Source of the DNA: Sphingomonadales bacterium
GTDB lineage: Bacteria > Pseudomonadota > Alphaproteobacteria > Sphingomonadales > Sphingomonadaceae
Reading direction: 5' to 3'
NCBI GenBank assembly: GCA_017309275.1
Contig: JAFKLT010000064.1
Span: 1 to 58,939, forward strand
DNA length: 58,939 bases
How positions within the stretch are numbered: position 1 is the stretch's first letter; every line of letters starts with the position of its first letter. Made by a program: the position numbers and the translations under genes. A model generated the notes under the pieces. That model saw only the letters and a program-made list of their open reading frames with translations, had not been told where the DNA came from and made no database searches. Below, piece by piece: positions 26,866-34,233 of this stretch.

Positions 26866-27483
26866 CTAGATCACGTCCATATTGTAGCAGTGCCAGCTAA
26901 AGATGGCCGCGGCGCCGCGGTGGGGGCGCCAGGGTTCGGCAAGCGCGCGTACGTCCTTTTCGCCGGGGCGCGCGCCGAGCTGTAATATCCGGCCGACGGC
27001 CTCCTGCACCGCCAGGTCTCCCGCGGGCCAGATGTCGGGGCGGCCTTCGGCAAAGAGCAGATAGATTTCGGCAGACCAGCGGCCGATGCCTTTCACCTTG
27101 GTGAGCAGCGCGATGGCTTCCTCATCGTCGGCGGGGAGCGCGGCGAAATCCAGCTCGCCATCGATCACAAGCTGGGCCAGGCTCTTCGCATATCCCTGTT
27201 TCTGCGCCGACAGGCCGCAGGCGCGCAGCGCGTCGAACTCGGCGGTCGCCATTACCTCGGCCGGGCATCCTGCGCCAAAACCGGCCTCCAGCTTGTTCCA
27301 GATCGAATTCGCCGCCGCGACGCTCACCTGCTGGCCGACGATCGTGCGCAGCAGGGTGGCGTATCCCCGTTCGCGAATGCGCGGTTCGGGATAGCCGGCA
27401 TTGCCGAGGGCGCGCGCGAAATTGGTGTCGCGCTGGGCCAGCGCGTCAATCCCCGCGTTCAGCTCCGCCTGACTGAGCCCCAT
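26866..27483 (-). CDS. DNA-3-methyladenine glycosylase II (AlkA-like)
   Basis: 205 aa HhH-GPD DNA glycosylase removing alkylated bases. Helix-hairpin-helix LTKVKGIGRWSAEIYLLF and catalytic Asp in WPAGDLAVQEAVGR. It lacks the N-terminal AlkA domain, so it is the short Mag/AlkA2 type. Upstream conserved block RGYATLLRTIVGQQVSVAAA. Confidence 0.9.
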   Translation of the reverse strand: MGLSQAELNAGIDALAQRDTNFARALGNAGYPEPRIRERGYATLLRTIVGQQVSVAAANSIWNKLEAGFGAGCPAEVMATAEFDALRACGLSAQKQGYAKSLAQLVIDGELDFAALPADDEEAIALLTKVKGIGRWSAEIYLLFAEGRPDIWPAGDLAVQEAVGRILQLGARPGEKDVRALAEPWRPHRGAAAIFSWHCYNMDVI

Positions 27484-27584
27484 CCCATATTCTCCTTTTG
27501 TTCCCGGCTCCGGTCATTAGCAACGCTTGATTTGCCGTGCAACGCGCGACATAGGGCCTGCGAAAGAAACTTATGGGGACGAGC

Positions 27585-27902
27585 ATGGCCAAGCTGATTG
27601 TGGTGACGCGCGACGGTACCGAACATGAAATCGAGGGCGACACCAGCCTGACCGTGATGGAAAATATCCGTGACGCAGGCTTTGATGAACTGCTGGCGCT
27701 GTGCGGCGGTTGCTGCAGCTGCGCGACCTGCCACGTCCATATCGAGGGCGGGGACAAGGCCGCGATGCCCGCGATGAGCGAGGACGAGAACGACCTGCTC
27801 GATTCGACGACCGATCGCGACGACAATTCGCGCCTGTCGTGCCAGATTCCGTTCAGCGACGCTCTGGACGGCCTGCGCGTGCGGATCGCCGCCGAGGACT
27901 AA
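27585..27902 (+). CDS. Adrenodoxin-type 2Fe-2S ferredoxin
   Basis: 105 aa. Cluster ligands C-x5-C-x2-C in CGGCCSCATC plus a distal Cys in RLSCQIPF. Two extra Cys sit inside the loop (CGGCC). Adrenodoxin-type ferredoxins feed P450s or Fe-S assembly; no partner gene is adjacent. ATG at 27585 is chosen because the conserved start is MAKLIVVTRDG; an ATG four codons upstream is possible. Confidence 0.92.
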   Translation: MAKLIVVTRDGTEHEIEGDTSLTVMENIRDAGFDELLALCGGCCSCATCHVHIEGGDKAAMPAMSEDENDLLDSTTDRDDNSRLSCQIPFSDALDGLRVRIAAED

Positions 27903-27910
27903 GCTGTCCT

Positions 27911-27938
27911 GCAGTGATCCGGCCTCCCGGATCACTGC
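27911..27938. terminator. Hairpin between ferredoxin and rlmB
   Basis: Perfect 12-bp stem GCAGTGATCCGG / CCGGATCACTGC with a 4-nt loop between converging genes; no clear T-run. Confidence 0.5.
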
Positions 27939-27950
27939 AAAGCCGAAGGG

Positions 27951-28718
27951 TTACGCGCCCGCCGTTGCGACCGCATAGAGTGCGATTGCTGCGGCATTCG
28001 AGATATTCAGGCTTTCCATGCGCGGCGAGATCGGCAGCTTTGCCAGCACGTCGCAATGTTCCATGACGTTGTGGCGCATCCCGTCGCCTTCCGAGCCGAG
28101 CACCAGTGCGACCTTGCTGCCGTCGAGCGTCGATCCAAGCGTCGTTTCGGTGTCGCCGGTCAGGCCGATGCGCCAATATTGCGCCTCGGCGATTTCCTCC
28201 AGCGCGCGCGACAGGTTGACGACGCGCACCCATGGCACGGTTTCCAGGGCGCCCGACGCCGATCGGGCGATGACGCCGCTTTCGGGTGGGCTATGCCGGT
28301 CCTGCGTGATGATGGCGGCGGCGTCGAAAGCCGCGGCCGAGCGGAGCACTGCGCCGATATTGTGCGGATCGGTGACCTGGTCGAGCACGACGAGCGGGCG
28401 CCGACTCTCTGCATCGACCTCTTCCTGCAACAGGTCGCCGAGATAGACTTCCTCAAGCGGATCGACCTCGATCACCAGGCCCTGGTGCGGCGCATCGCGC
28501 GCGACGAGTCGCGCGAGGTCGGCGACGTCGGCATAGCTGATCGGAATCACCGGCGGCAGGTCGAGCTGCCCCAGCGCCTCACGCGTGCCCCATATGCGCT
28601 TGACGGTACGCTCGGGGTTGGCGAGCGCGGCGAAAACGGCGTGACGGCCCCAGAAACGGACGGCCTGCCCACGCGGACCCTGGCCCTGCGGGCGACGGTG
28701 GCGGGAAAATTGTCTCAT
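27951..28718 (-). CDS. rlmB: SpoU-family 23S rRNA 2'-O-methyltransferase (RlmB/TrmH type)
   Basis: 255 aa. N-terminal substrate-binding domain (FWGRHAVFAAL) and a C-terminal SPOUT knot with motif 1 VVLDQVTDPHNIGAVLRSAAAF, motif 2 VALVLGSEGDGM and motif 3 ISPRMESLNISNAAAIALY. RlmB methylates G2251 of 23S rRNA (E. coli numbering). ATG at 28718 begins at MRQFSRHRR; the 79 bp upstream contain the tRNA-Tyr promoter. Confidence 0.93.
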   Translation of the reverse strand: MRQFSRHRRPQGQGPRGQAVRFWGRHAVFAALANPERTVKRIWGTREALGQLDLPPVIPISYADVADLARLVARDAPHQGLVIEVDPLEEVYLGDLLQEEVDAESRRPLVVLDQVTDPHNIGAVLRSAAAFDAAAIITQDRHSPPESGVIARSASGALETVPWVRVVNLSRALEEIAEAQYWRIGLTGDTETTLGSTLDGSKVALVLGSEGDGMRHNVMEHCDVLAKLPISPRMESLNISNAAAIALYAVATAGA

Positions 28719-28743
28719 GCGGGCGCCTTTCCCATGACTGCCA

Positions 28744-28772
28744 TTGACAGGCAAGCCTCGTTTCGCCATTGG
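28744..28772 (+). promoter_or_regulatory. Probable tRNA-Tyr promoter
   Basis: Perfect -35 TTGACA, 17-bp spacer, weak -10 CATTGG; 24 bp before the tRNA. Confidence 0.45.
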
Positions 28773-28796
28773 GCCTCTTCCCAAAGCGGGCCCCAT

Positions 28797-28882
28797 GGAC
28801 AGGTGGCCGAGTGGTTAAAGGCAGCAGACTGTAAATCTGCCCGGTTTTCCGTACGCTGGTTCGAATCCAGCCCTGTCCACCA
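28797..28882 (+). tRNA. tRNA-Tyr (anticodon GUA), integration target
   Basis: 86 nt, CCA encoded. Acceptor GGACAGG / CCTGTCC; anticodon loop CTGTAAA gives GTA; class II variable arm; T-arm GGTTCGAATCC. The 3' end is followed 198 bp later by a tyrosine-recombinase gene in the same direction, the usual layout when an element integrates at a tRNA 3' end. Confidence 0.97.
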
Positions 28883-28994
28883 CCCTCCCATCCGAGGGTG
28901 TCCGCCGAACCCCCTAGAAATCCCGGAAAACCTAGCGTATCATCCACGCATCGTCCGCATGCGTCCGGGGCAATTTGCCTGCAGCCGGAGCGTA

Positions 28995-29080
28995 GTGTGG
29001 GGGAAGTGTGGGGGAAGATTGTCTTTCCCCCACACTCGTGTTCCCCAGAATGTGGGGAGAAAGTGTGGGGGAAGATTCCC
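28995..29080. repeat. Repeated GTGTGGGGGAAG boxes upstream of the integrase
   Basis: Direct copies at 28995-29006, 29006-29017 and 29063-29074, and an inverted near-copy (CTTTCCCCCACAC) at 29023-29035. The last two direct copies extend to GTGTGGGGGAAGATT. They lie between tRNA-Tyr and the integrase and look like arm-type integrase or excisionase sites; the last one also carries the ribosome site. The remainder of 28883-29080 holds small hairpins and no gene. Confidence 0.55.
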
Positions 29081-30307
29081 ATGGGCAAACTCACGGCGGT
29101 TGCGGTCAAGGCCGCTCTTACGAATCCGGGCACCTATCAGGATGGTGACGGCTTGTTTTTGAAGGTCGATAGGCGTGGAGGGGCATCTTGGACCCTTCGT
29201 CTGCAGCGTGACGGTAAGCGTCAAGACATCGGACTGGGCAGCGCGAAGATGTTCACTTTGGCGCAGGTCCGCGAGAAGGCCGGCGAGCTTCGCAAGGCGG
29301 TCAAGGTCGACCGGCGCGACATATTGGCTGAGCGGAAGGACGAGGCGTCTGCCAAGGTGACGTTTCGCGAAGCGGCGAGGCAATATCACGCCGAGAACGA
29401 GGCGGGATGGAAGAGCGAGATCTACGCCCGCCAATGGCTTTCCAGCCTTGAGAATTACGCCTTCCCGAAACTGGGCGACGAGCAGACCGGTGCGATTGTC
29501 GCGGCTGACATCATAAACGTGCTCACGCCGATCTGGCAGGAGATACCCGAGACCGCCCGTCAGGTGCGCAACCGGATCTGCACCGTGCTGGATTATGCGC
29601 ATGCAAAGGGCTGGCGTTCACGAGAGGCTCCCTCAGGTAATAGCAGCCTGAAAGCGGGGCGTGGCTTGCCGCGGCAACTCAAGAAAACCGAGAATCGCAA
29701 GGCTATGCCATATGCGGCTTTGCCCGGTTTCATCACTGCACTGCAGCGCAAGCCATCCTACAGCAGGCTTGCGCTGGAACTACTCATCCTGACCGGTGCG
29801 CGTAGCCAGGAGGTGCGTCTGGCGACCTGGGACGAACTCGACATCGAAGCGCGGCTATGGACTGTGCCCGCCGATCATATGAAGCGTGGCAAGTCGCATA
29901 TCGTGCCGCTGTCCGATGCCGCGCTGGAAGTGATTGCAAAAGCGCATGCTTTCAGGCTCCCGGACACAGACGTGATTTTCCCCGGTGCGAGTGGGAAGAA
30001 TATGTCCGATATGACGCTGCTCAAAGTCCTTCGTGACATGGCTGAGCCTTTTCATGTCCACGGCTTCCGGTCGACATTCACCGATTGGGCGGCGAACGAG
30101 GGTTTCCCCGATGCCGTTGTGGAAGCGGCGCTTGCGCACGAGACGCCGGATGCAGTGCAGGCCGCTTACCGTCGGACGACCTACCTCGGGACCGCGGAAA
30201 AGCCTGGCGAGCGTGTCAGGCTCATGGGTGCGTGGGGCAGTTATTGCCTCGGCCGCAAAGTTGTTGAGGACGACGGGGAACAGACAGGAGGCGGAGACGC
30301 GGAGTAG
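29081..30307 (+). CDS. int: P4-type tyrosine recombinase (integrase)
   Basis: 408 aa. DUF4102 N-terminal domain (NPGTYQDGDGLFLKVDRRG), core-binding domain (TFREAARQYHAENEAGWKS), catalytic domain with Arg in LTGARSQEVRLATWDEL, His-x-x-Arg in VHGFRSTFTDWAA and a candidate nucleophile Tyr in AAYRRTTYLG. Integrates and excises a genomic island at tRNA 3' ends. It is intact, so the element may have been mobile. ATG at 29081 begins the conserved MGKLTAVAVKAA. Confidence 0.93.
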   Translation: MGKLTAVAVKAALTNPGTYQDGDGLFLKVDRRGGASWTLRLQRDGKRQDIGLGSAKMFTLAQVREKAGELRKAVKVDRRDILAERKDEASAKVTFREAARQYHAENEAGWKSEIYARQWLSSLENYAFPKLGDEQTGAIVAADIINVLTPIWQEIPETARQVRNRICTVLDYAHAKGWRSREAPSGNSSLKAGRGLPRQLKKTENRKAMPYAALPGFITALQRKPSYSRLALELLILTGARSQEVRLATWDELDIEARLWTVPADHMKRGKSHIVPLSDAALEVIAKAHAFRLPDTDVIFPGASGKNMSDMTLLKVLRDMAEPFHVHGFRSTFTDWAANEGFPDAVVEAALAHETPDAVQAAYRRTTYLGTAEKPGERVRLMGAWGSYCLGRKVVEDDGEQTGGGDAE

Positions 30308-30462
30308 ACGAGCCGTTTTCCCTATCAAGCATCGAAACGTGGTTATCATCGCGGGCCAAAAAGCACTTCGCATCCTTGTTGTGAACGGTAGCTCACTTCC
30401 CTGCCTCCCCCCAACCGCGCGGGTGAGAGCAAGAGGGAAGGGGCGCTTCGCGACGGTTCGAA

Positions 30463-30489
30463 GGCCGAGAGAGAGTCTCTTGGTCGGCC
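30463..30489 (+). promoter_or_regulatory. Leader hairpin before the ParB-like gene
   Basis: GGCCGA / TCGGCC arms with an inner AGAGA / TCTCT pairing, just upstream of the GGAGAT ribosome site. The remaining 30308-30505 holds no gene. Similar purine-rich leaders precede this ParB type on integrative elements (recalled, not searched). Confidence 0.4.
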
Positions 30490-30505
30490 GTCGCGGAGAT
30501 AAGTC

Positions 30506-31264
30506 ATGGCTTCCAAGCAAAAAATCACGCTCGATCAACCGCAGGCCATCCCGCTTGACCGGTTGAGGCTTTCGGACGCAAATGTTCGGCGGATCAAGCC
30601 CGGCCAGTCAGTTGCCGAACTGGCCGACAGCATCGCACGGCGCGGGTTGCTGCATAACCTGAATGTCCGCCCGATCCTCGATAGCGAAGGCAACCCTACC
30701 GGTGACTTTGAGGTGCCGGCGGGCGGGCGACGCTACCGCGCTCTCCAACTGCTGGTGAAGCAGAAGCGGCTCGCCAACAATGCGCCGATCCCGTGCAGGA
30801 TACGGGCTGCGAACGGCGATATCCTGGCCGAAGAGGACAGTCTCGCCGAGAATTCAGAGCGCGTAAGTCTGCACCCGCTCGACCAGTTTCGCGGCATGCA
30901 GGCGCTCGCCGCCAAGGGGAATGCCGTCGAGGACATTGCGGCACATTTTTTCGTGACACCGGCGGTGGTCAGGCAGCGCCTCAAGCTGGCGAGCGTCTCG
31001 CCAAAGCTGCTCGACATCTATGGTGACGACGGCATGTCGCTCGAGACCCTGATGGCCTTCACGGTGAATACATCCCGTGTGGTTGGATTCAGTCTTGCGA
31101 TGGCATACTCGACGCGGCGCAGCGTGTCGCGGTGTTCGAGCGCGGCATGGGGATCGGGACCCGCGACGTCATGGTCCTCGAAACTATGGTGGGCGTGGGT
31201 CTGGTTGCGAGCCCCGGAACGAGCCCGGTTCTTGAGGATCGCTCGTGCGGCAGTCGCGACATAG
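30506..31264 (+). pseudogene. ParB-like nuclease-domain protein, truncated
   Basis: Residues 1-187 match the ParB N-terminal domain of plasmid and ICE proteins: LRLSDANVRRIKPGQSVAEL, VPAGGRRYRALQLLVKQKRL, SLAENSERVSLHPLDQF, FFVTPAVVRQRLKLASVSPK and LETLMAFTV. Full members run to about 600-700 aa. At about 31066 homology stops; the open frame then continues through antisense of a sigma-factor gene to a stop at 31264. The remaining C-terminal portion is lost, so activity is unlikely. Confidence 0.8.
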
Positions 31265-31515
31265 GCCCGCGACGCCTGGAGGAGTCCTGTTCCCGTTCCC
31301 TTTGCGCTGAAGAGGCGGCGGAATGTTTCCTGCACGAGGTCGGGCACCTCTTGCGGCGGTACGCTGCGCCGGAAGATTGCGGTCACATAAGGCCGTTCGG
31401 CAGCATAGATCGCTTCCGCGCGACCGGCCGCGCCAGCACCTTCCCAATCGCCAGGCGGCAGCGGATCGCCCGACGACAGCGCGCGCCGATTTGAGGGGTC
31501 GTCTTCGAAATCCAT
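31018..31515 (-). pseudogene. ECF sigma factor (FecI-like), 3' truncated
   Basis: 165 codons open. Sigma2 region: RPYVTAIFRRSVPPQEVPDLVQETFRRLF, split at P; then the start of sigma4 (RRVEYAIARLNPTTRDVF). After RDVF the frame enters antisense of the ParB-like gene (TVKAIRVSSDMPSSP). The sigma4 helix-turn-helix that should follow is missing, so it cannot bind -35 elements normally. Start ATG at 31515 is tentative. Confidence 0.75.
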
Positions 31516-31886
31516 TTGCCATCGCCTACCGGTCGGGCAGGGGCGATCGAGCCGGGCGGTAAGAACATATTCGGAAATATGTGCCGCCGCCTTTAGCCCG
31601 AGGGCCTGGACATACGCGTCGGCCACCCGGCAAGGATGGGAAATCACAAGGCCTTCCGAACGAGCCTCTTACAACTCGGCATCGCGCGCCTTCTTGCCCG
31701 ATGCAGGGCAAGCATAGCTCGCCGTAGCGGCAGGGCAAGCCTGTGTCGCGCAACTTCGTCCAATATGAATCCATCTCCATGGCAGCCGCTTAATGACAGC
31801 GTGCGAGCCGGCGAGGCGATGACGGGAATCGACGCAACCCAGGTTAACTTGCTGCAACCGCCGCAAGAGAGGTCGGTTTCAGCAGC
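31516..31886. other. Gene-free stretch after the truncation
   Basis: 371 bp with no convincing gene. An 84-codon minus frame (31526-31780) is rich in Cys/Pro/Arg with no recognisable domain or ribosome site. GCAGGGCAAGC is repeated at 31703-31713 and 31730-31740. It probably includes the promoter region of the GntA-like gene and the old upstream region of the sigma factor. Confidence 0.5.
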
Positions 31887-32573
31887 ATGCTACCACCAAC
31901 CGACGACAGTTCCCATCCTCTGGCTCAACGCTTCCAGAACTTCATCCGTTCGGCGGATTTTCCGTGCGTCGGAGCGAAGTCGGCGCTGGCGCGAAGTCAG
32001 ATCCGTTTCGTCGTCGGCCGCGACATGCGCTCGGCCTGGGACGATCTGCGTATATACCCCAATCTCCTCGATCTCGCCTGGAGTTATGCGCGCTCGCCGA
32101 GCCTATTCCATTCGCTCGTGGTGATCTTCGAGGAGGATGGTGGGCTCGACGAGCAAGCGTTCGAGACATGCCTGTGGGAGCGTATCGACTCGCTGAGCCG
32201 GAAGGACGACTGGGCGGGCCAGCCGCCCGATCCGCGCGTCAGCCACAGCCCTGATGACCCGCACTTCTCGCTCAGCTTCGGCGGCGAGGCCTTTTTCGTC
32301 GTCGGTCTCCACCCCCAAGCAAGCCGTCCCGCTCGCCGCTTCGAACGCCCCGCGCTGGTGTTCAATCTCCACGACCAGTTCGAGAAGCTCCGCGAGAACG
32401 ACGTCTATGAGACGATGCGCAGCAAGATCATCGCACGCGACGTCGCCCTCGCCGGCAACGCGAACCCCATGCTTGCCCGTCACGGCGATGTGTCGGAGGC
32501 ACGGCAATATTCGGGGCGGGCTGTCGGACCCGATTGGCGGTGTCCCTTCTCCGGACGTAACGCGGCGCCCTGA
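31887..32573 (+). CDS. YqcI/YcgG (GntA-like) haem-dependent guanidino N-hydroxylase family protein
   Basis: 228 aa. FPCVGAKSALARSQIRFVVGRDMRSAWDD (split at R), then DPHFSLSFGGEAFFVVGLHPQASRPARRF (split at F), NANPMLARHGDVSEARQYSG and the Cys-Pro-Phe tail are the family signature. Characterised relatives are haem enzymes that N-hydroxylate guanidino groups, including arginine (DcsA-like, AglA) and pre-guanitoxin (GntA). Its substrate here is unknown. It converges on cphB with 15 bp between stops, next to an operon that makes and breaks an arginine-rich polymer. Confidence 0.8.
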   Translation: MLPPTDDSSHPLAQRFQNFIRSADFPCVGAKSALARSQIRFVVGRDMRSAWDDLRIYPNLLDLAWSYARSPSLFHSLVVIFEEDGGLDEQAFETCLWERIDSLSRKDDWAGQPPDPRVSHSPDDPHFSLSFGGEAFFVVGLHPQASRPARRFERPALVFNLHDQFEKLRENDVYETMRSKIIARDVALAGNANPMLARHGDVSEARQYSGRAVGPDWRCPFSGRNAAP

Positions 32574-32588
32574 GCGCCTCTGCGCAGC

Positions 32589-33380
32589 CTATTTTGCCGG
32601 GCGGCGCGGCGCCAAGTCGAAACTCTCCCCATCGCGAAGCGCGTGAAGCGTCGCGCCATGAAGCGACACGATGCCGCCGGACGACGCGCCCGCCGCAGTG
32701 GAATGGCTCGCCCGCGACGCGTCGACGATCATGACGCCGCCGCTTCCGATCACCTGCGCGGTGCCGGCCTCGACCCGGAGCGCGGTGTCCTCGTCGATCC
32801 CGATTCCGAGACAGTCGGGACGACGGCTGACCGCGCCGAGAAGCCGCCCGATGCGCCCGCGCTCCGCGAAATGCTGGTCGATGATGCAATCGGGGATGAG
32901 GCCAAGCCCCGGCGCCAGTTCGATATCGTCGATGCGCGGCGTCTCTTCACCGCGTCCGCCGACGAGCATCGTTTCGCCCTGCGCCGAGGCTCCCGCCGAC
33001 GTTCCCGCGATTAGTCCCCCGCGATCGTGGAGCGCGTGAATGGCCACCTCAATCGGCGTATCTCCGGTCAGGCTCATGAGGCGCGACTGGTCGCCGCCGG
33101 TGAAGAAGATACCTTTGGCCTGGTCGATGATCCGTACAAGCGCGGGATCCCGGGCTTGATCCCGATCGTCGAGGTAAAGCTCGACGAGCCGGCCGATCCC
33201 AAGCGGCGCAAAGCCCTCGCAATAGGCCTCGAAATATCCATCACGCTTCGCGCTGGCGATAGTGGCAATGACGAGCGTGCCTTGGCCCAACTCAGCAGCG
33301 ATGGCACCGAGTATCTTGCGGCTGCCATCCTTGTCTTCATGGCCGCCGATCACGAAAAGGGGGCCGCGATTAATGGGCAT
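32589..33380 (-). CDS. cphB: Cyanophycinase
   Basis: 263 aa peptidase S51 enzyme cutting cyanophycin (multi-L-arginyl-poly-L-aspartate) to beta-Asp-Arg dipeptides. Nucleophile Ser in IAGTSAGASAQGETML; FFTGGDQSRLM and the conserved IDQHFAERGRIGRLLGAV also match. No signal peptide, so intracellular turnover rather than scavenging. Last gene of cphA-iaaA-cphB; its start overlaps the upstream gene by 11 bp. Confidence 0.93.
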   Translation of the reverse strand: MPINRGPLFVIGGHEDKDGSRKILGAIAAELGQGTLVIATIASAKRDGYFEAYCEGFAPLGIGRLVELYLDDRDQARDPALVRIIDQAKGIFFTGGDQSRLMSLTGDTPIEVAIHALHDRGGLIAGTSAGASAQGETMLVGGRGEETPRIDDIELAPGLGLIPDCIIDQHFAERGRIGRLLGAVSRRPDCLGIGIDEDTALRVEAGTAQVIGSGGVMIVDASRASHSTAAGASSGGIVSLHGATLHALRDGESFDLAPRRPAK

Positions 33381-34233
33381 GGTGATCCTTCCAGACGATG
33401 TCGGAAACCGCGGACATTCCCTCGCGGGCGTAGGCGGCGGCGAAATGCGGACTGTTGTGCGCGATGCCGATCGCGCCGTCGCGGTCGAGAAGGATGACGC
33501 CTGCTTCGGCTCGGAGGCGCGCCATCGGCTCGAAAATCGTTGTAACCGCCGCGCTGGCGCCCGTTGTCTCGAGCGTGCGCATCACGCGCGCGGCAAGCAG
33601 CGTCCGTGCGATCGCCTCACCGTCGCCCGAAAGCGACACCGCGCCAATTCCGTCCTCGGCATAGAAGCCGCAGCCGGGAAGCGGTGCGTCGCCGACGCGC
33701 CCGGCGAGCGTGCCCGCCAGTCCGCCGGTCGATGTCGCCGCGGCAACATGTCCCGCCCGGTCGCGCGCAACGCAGCCGACCGTATCATGGTCGCTCTCGC
33801 CCGCTGTCGCCGGGCGCATGGCTTCCATGGATTCCGCGATACCACTCGCTCGTGCGAACGCCTCGGCGCCGGCACCGACGAGGAGCACGGGCGGCTCGCG
33901 AAGCATGGCATGCGCCGCTTCGACGGGATTGTAGAGGAACCGCACGCAAGCAACCGCCCCGACGTCGAGGGTGGCGCCATCCATGATACCCGCGTCCATC
34001 TCGACCTCGCCGTCTGCATTCGCCACCGATCCCCGGCCCGCGTTGAACAGCGGATCATCCTCAAGCAGGCAGACCGCGGTCTTTACCGCGTCGAGCGCGC
34101 TGCCGCCGCGCTCCAATATCATCCTGCCGGCTTCCAAGGCTGCCACGCACCCCTCGCGGCGCGGCGCCTCGAGTGCAGGAGGGATCCGGCACGCTCCGCC
34201 GTGGACCGCGATCGCCCAACGTCCGTCAGCCAT
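33370..34233 (-). CDS. iaaA: Isoaspartyl peptidase / plant-type L-asparaginase
   Basis: 287 aa Ntn-hydrolase that self-cleaves before the Thr in HDTVGCVARD; the GGxxN-like block LFNAGRGSVANADGEVEMDA and TSTGGLAGTLAGRVGDAPLPG are canonical. Hydrolyses beta-aspartyl dipeptides, so with CphB it would release free Asp and Arg from cyanophycin. ATG at 34233 overlaps the cphA end by 8 bp. The combined order gives a full synthesis and breakdown operon. Confidence 0.93.
   Translation of the reverse strand: MADGRWAIAVHGGACRIPPALEAPRREGCVAALEAGRMILERGGSALDAVKTAVCLLEDDPLFNAGRGSVANADGEVEMDAGIMDGATLDVGAVACVRFLYNPVEAAHAMLREPPVLLVGAGAEAFARASGIAESMEAMRPATAGESDHDTVGCVARDRAGHVAAATSTGGLAGTLAGRVGDAPLPGCGFYAEDGIGAVSLSGDGEAIARTLLAARVMRTLETTGASAAVTTIFEPMARLRAEAGVILLDRDGAIGIAHNSPHFAAAYAREGMSAVSDIVWKDHHAH

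Noticed and set aside
28995-29080. Repeats considered as a CRISPR or replication iterons
   Set aside because: Only three direct copies, irregular spacing, next to an integrase; arm-type sites fit better.
31526-31780. 84-codon minus frame after the rearrangement
   Set aside because: Cys/Pro-rich with no ribosome site or recognisable family; left as intergenic.
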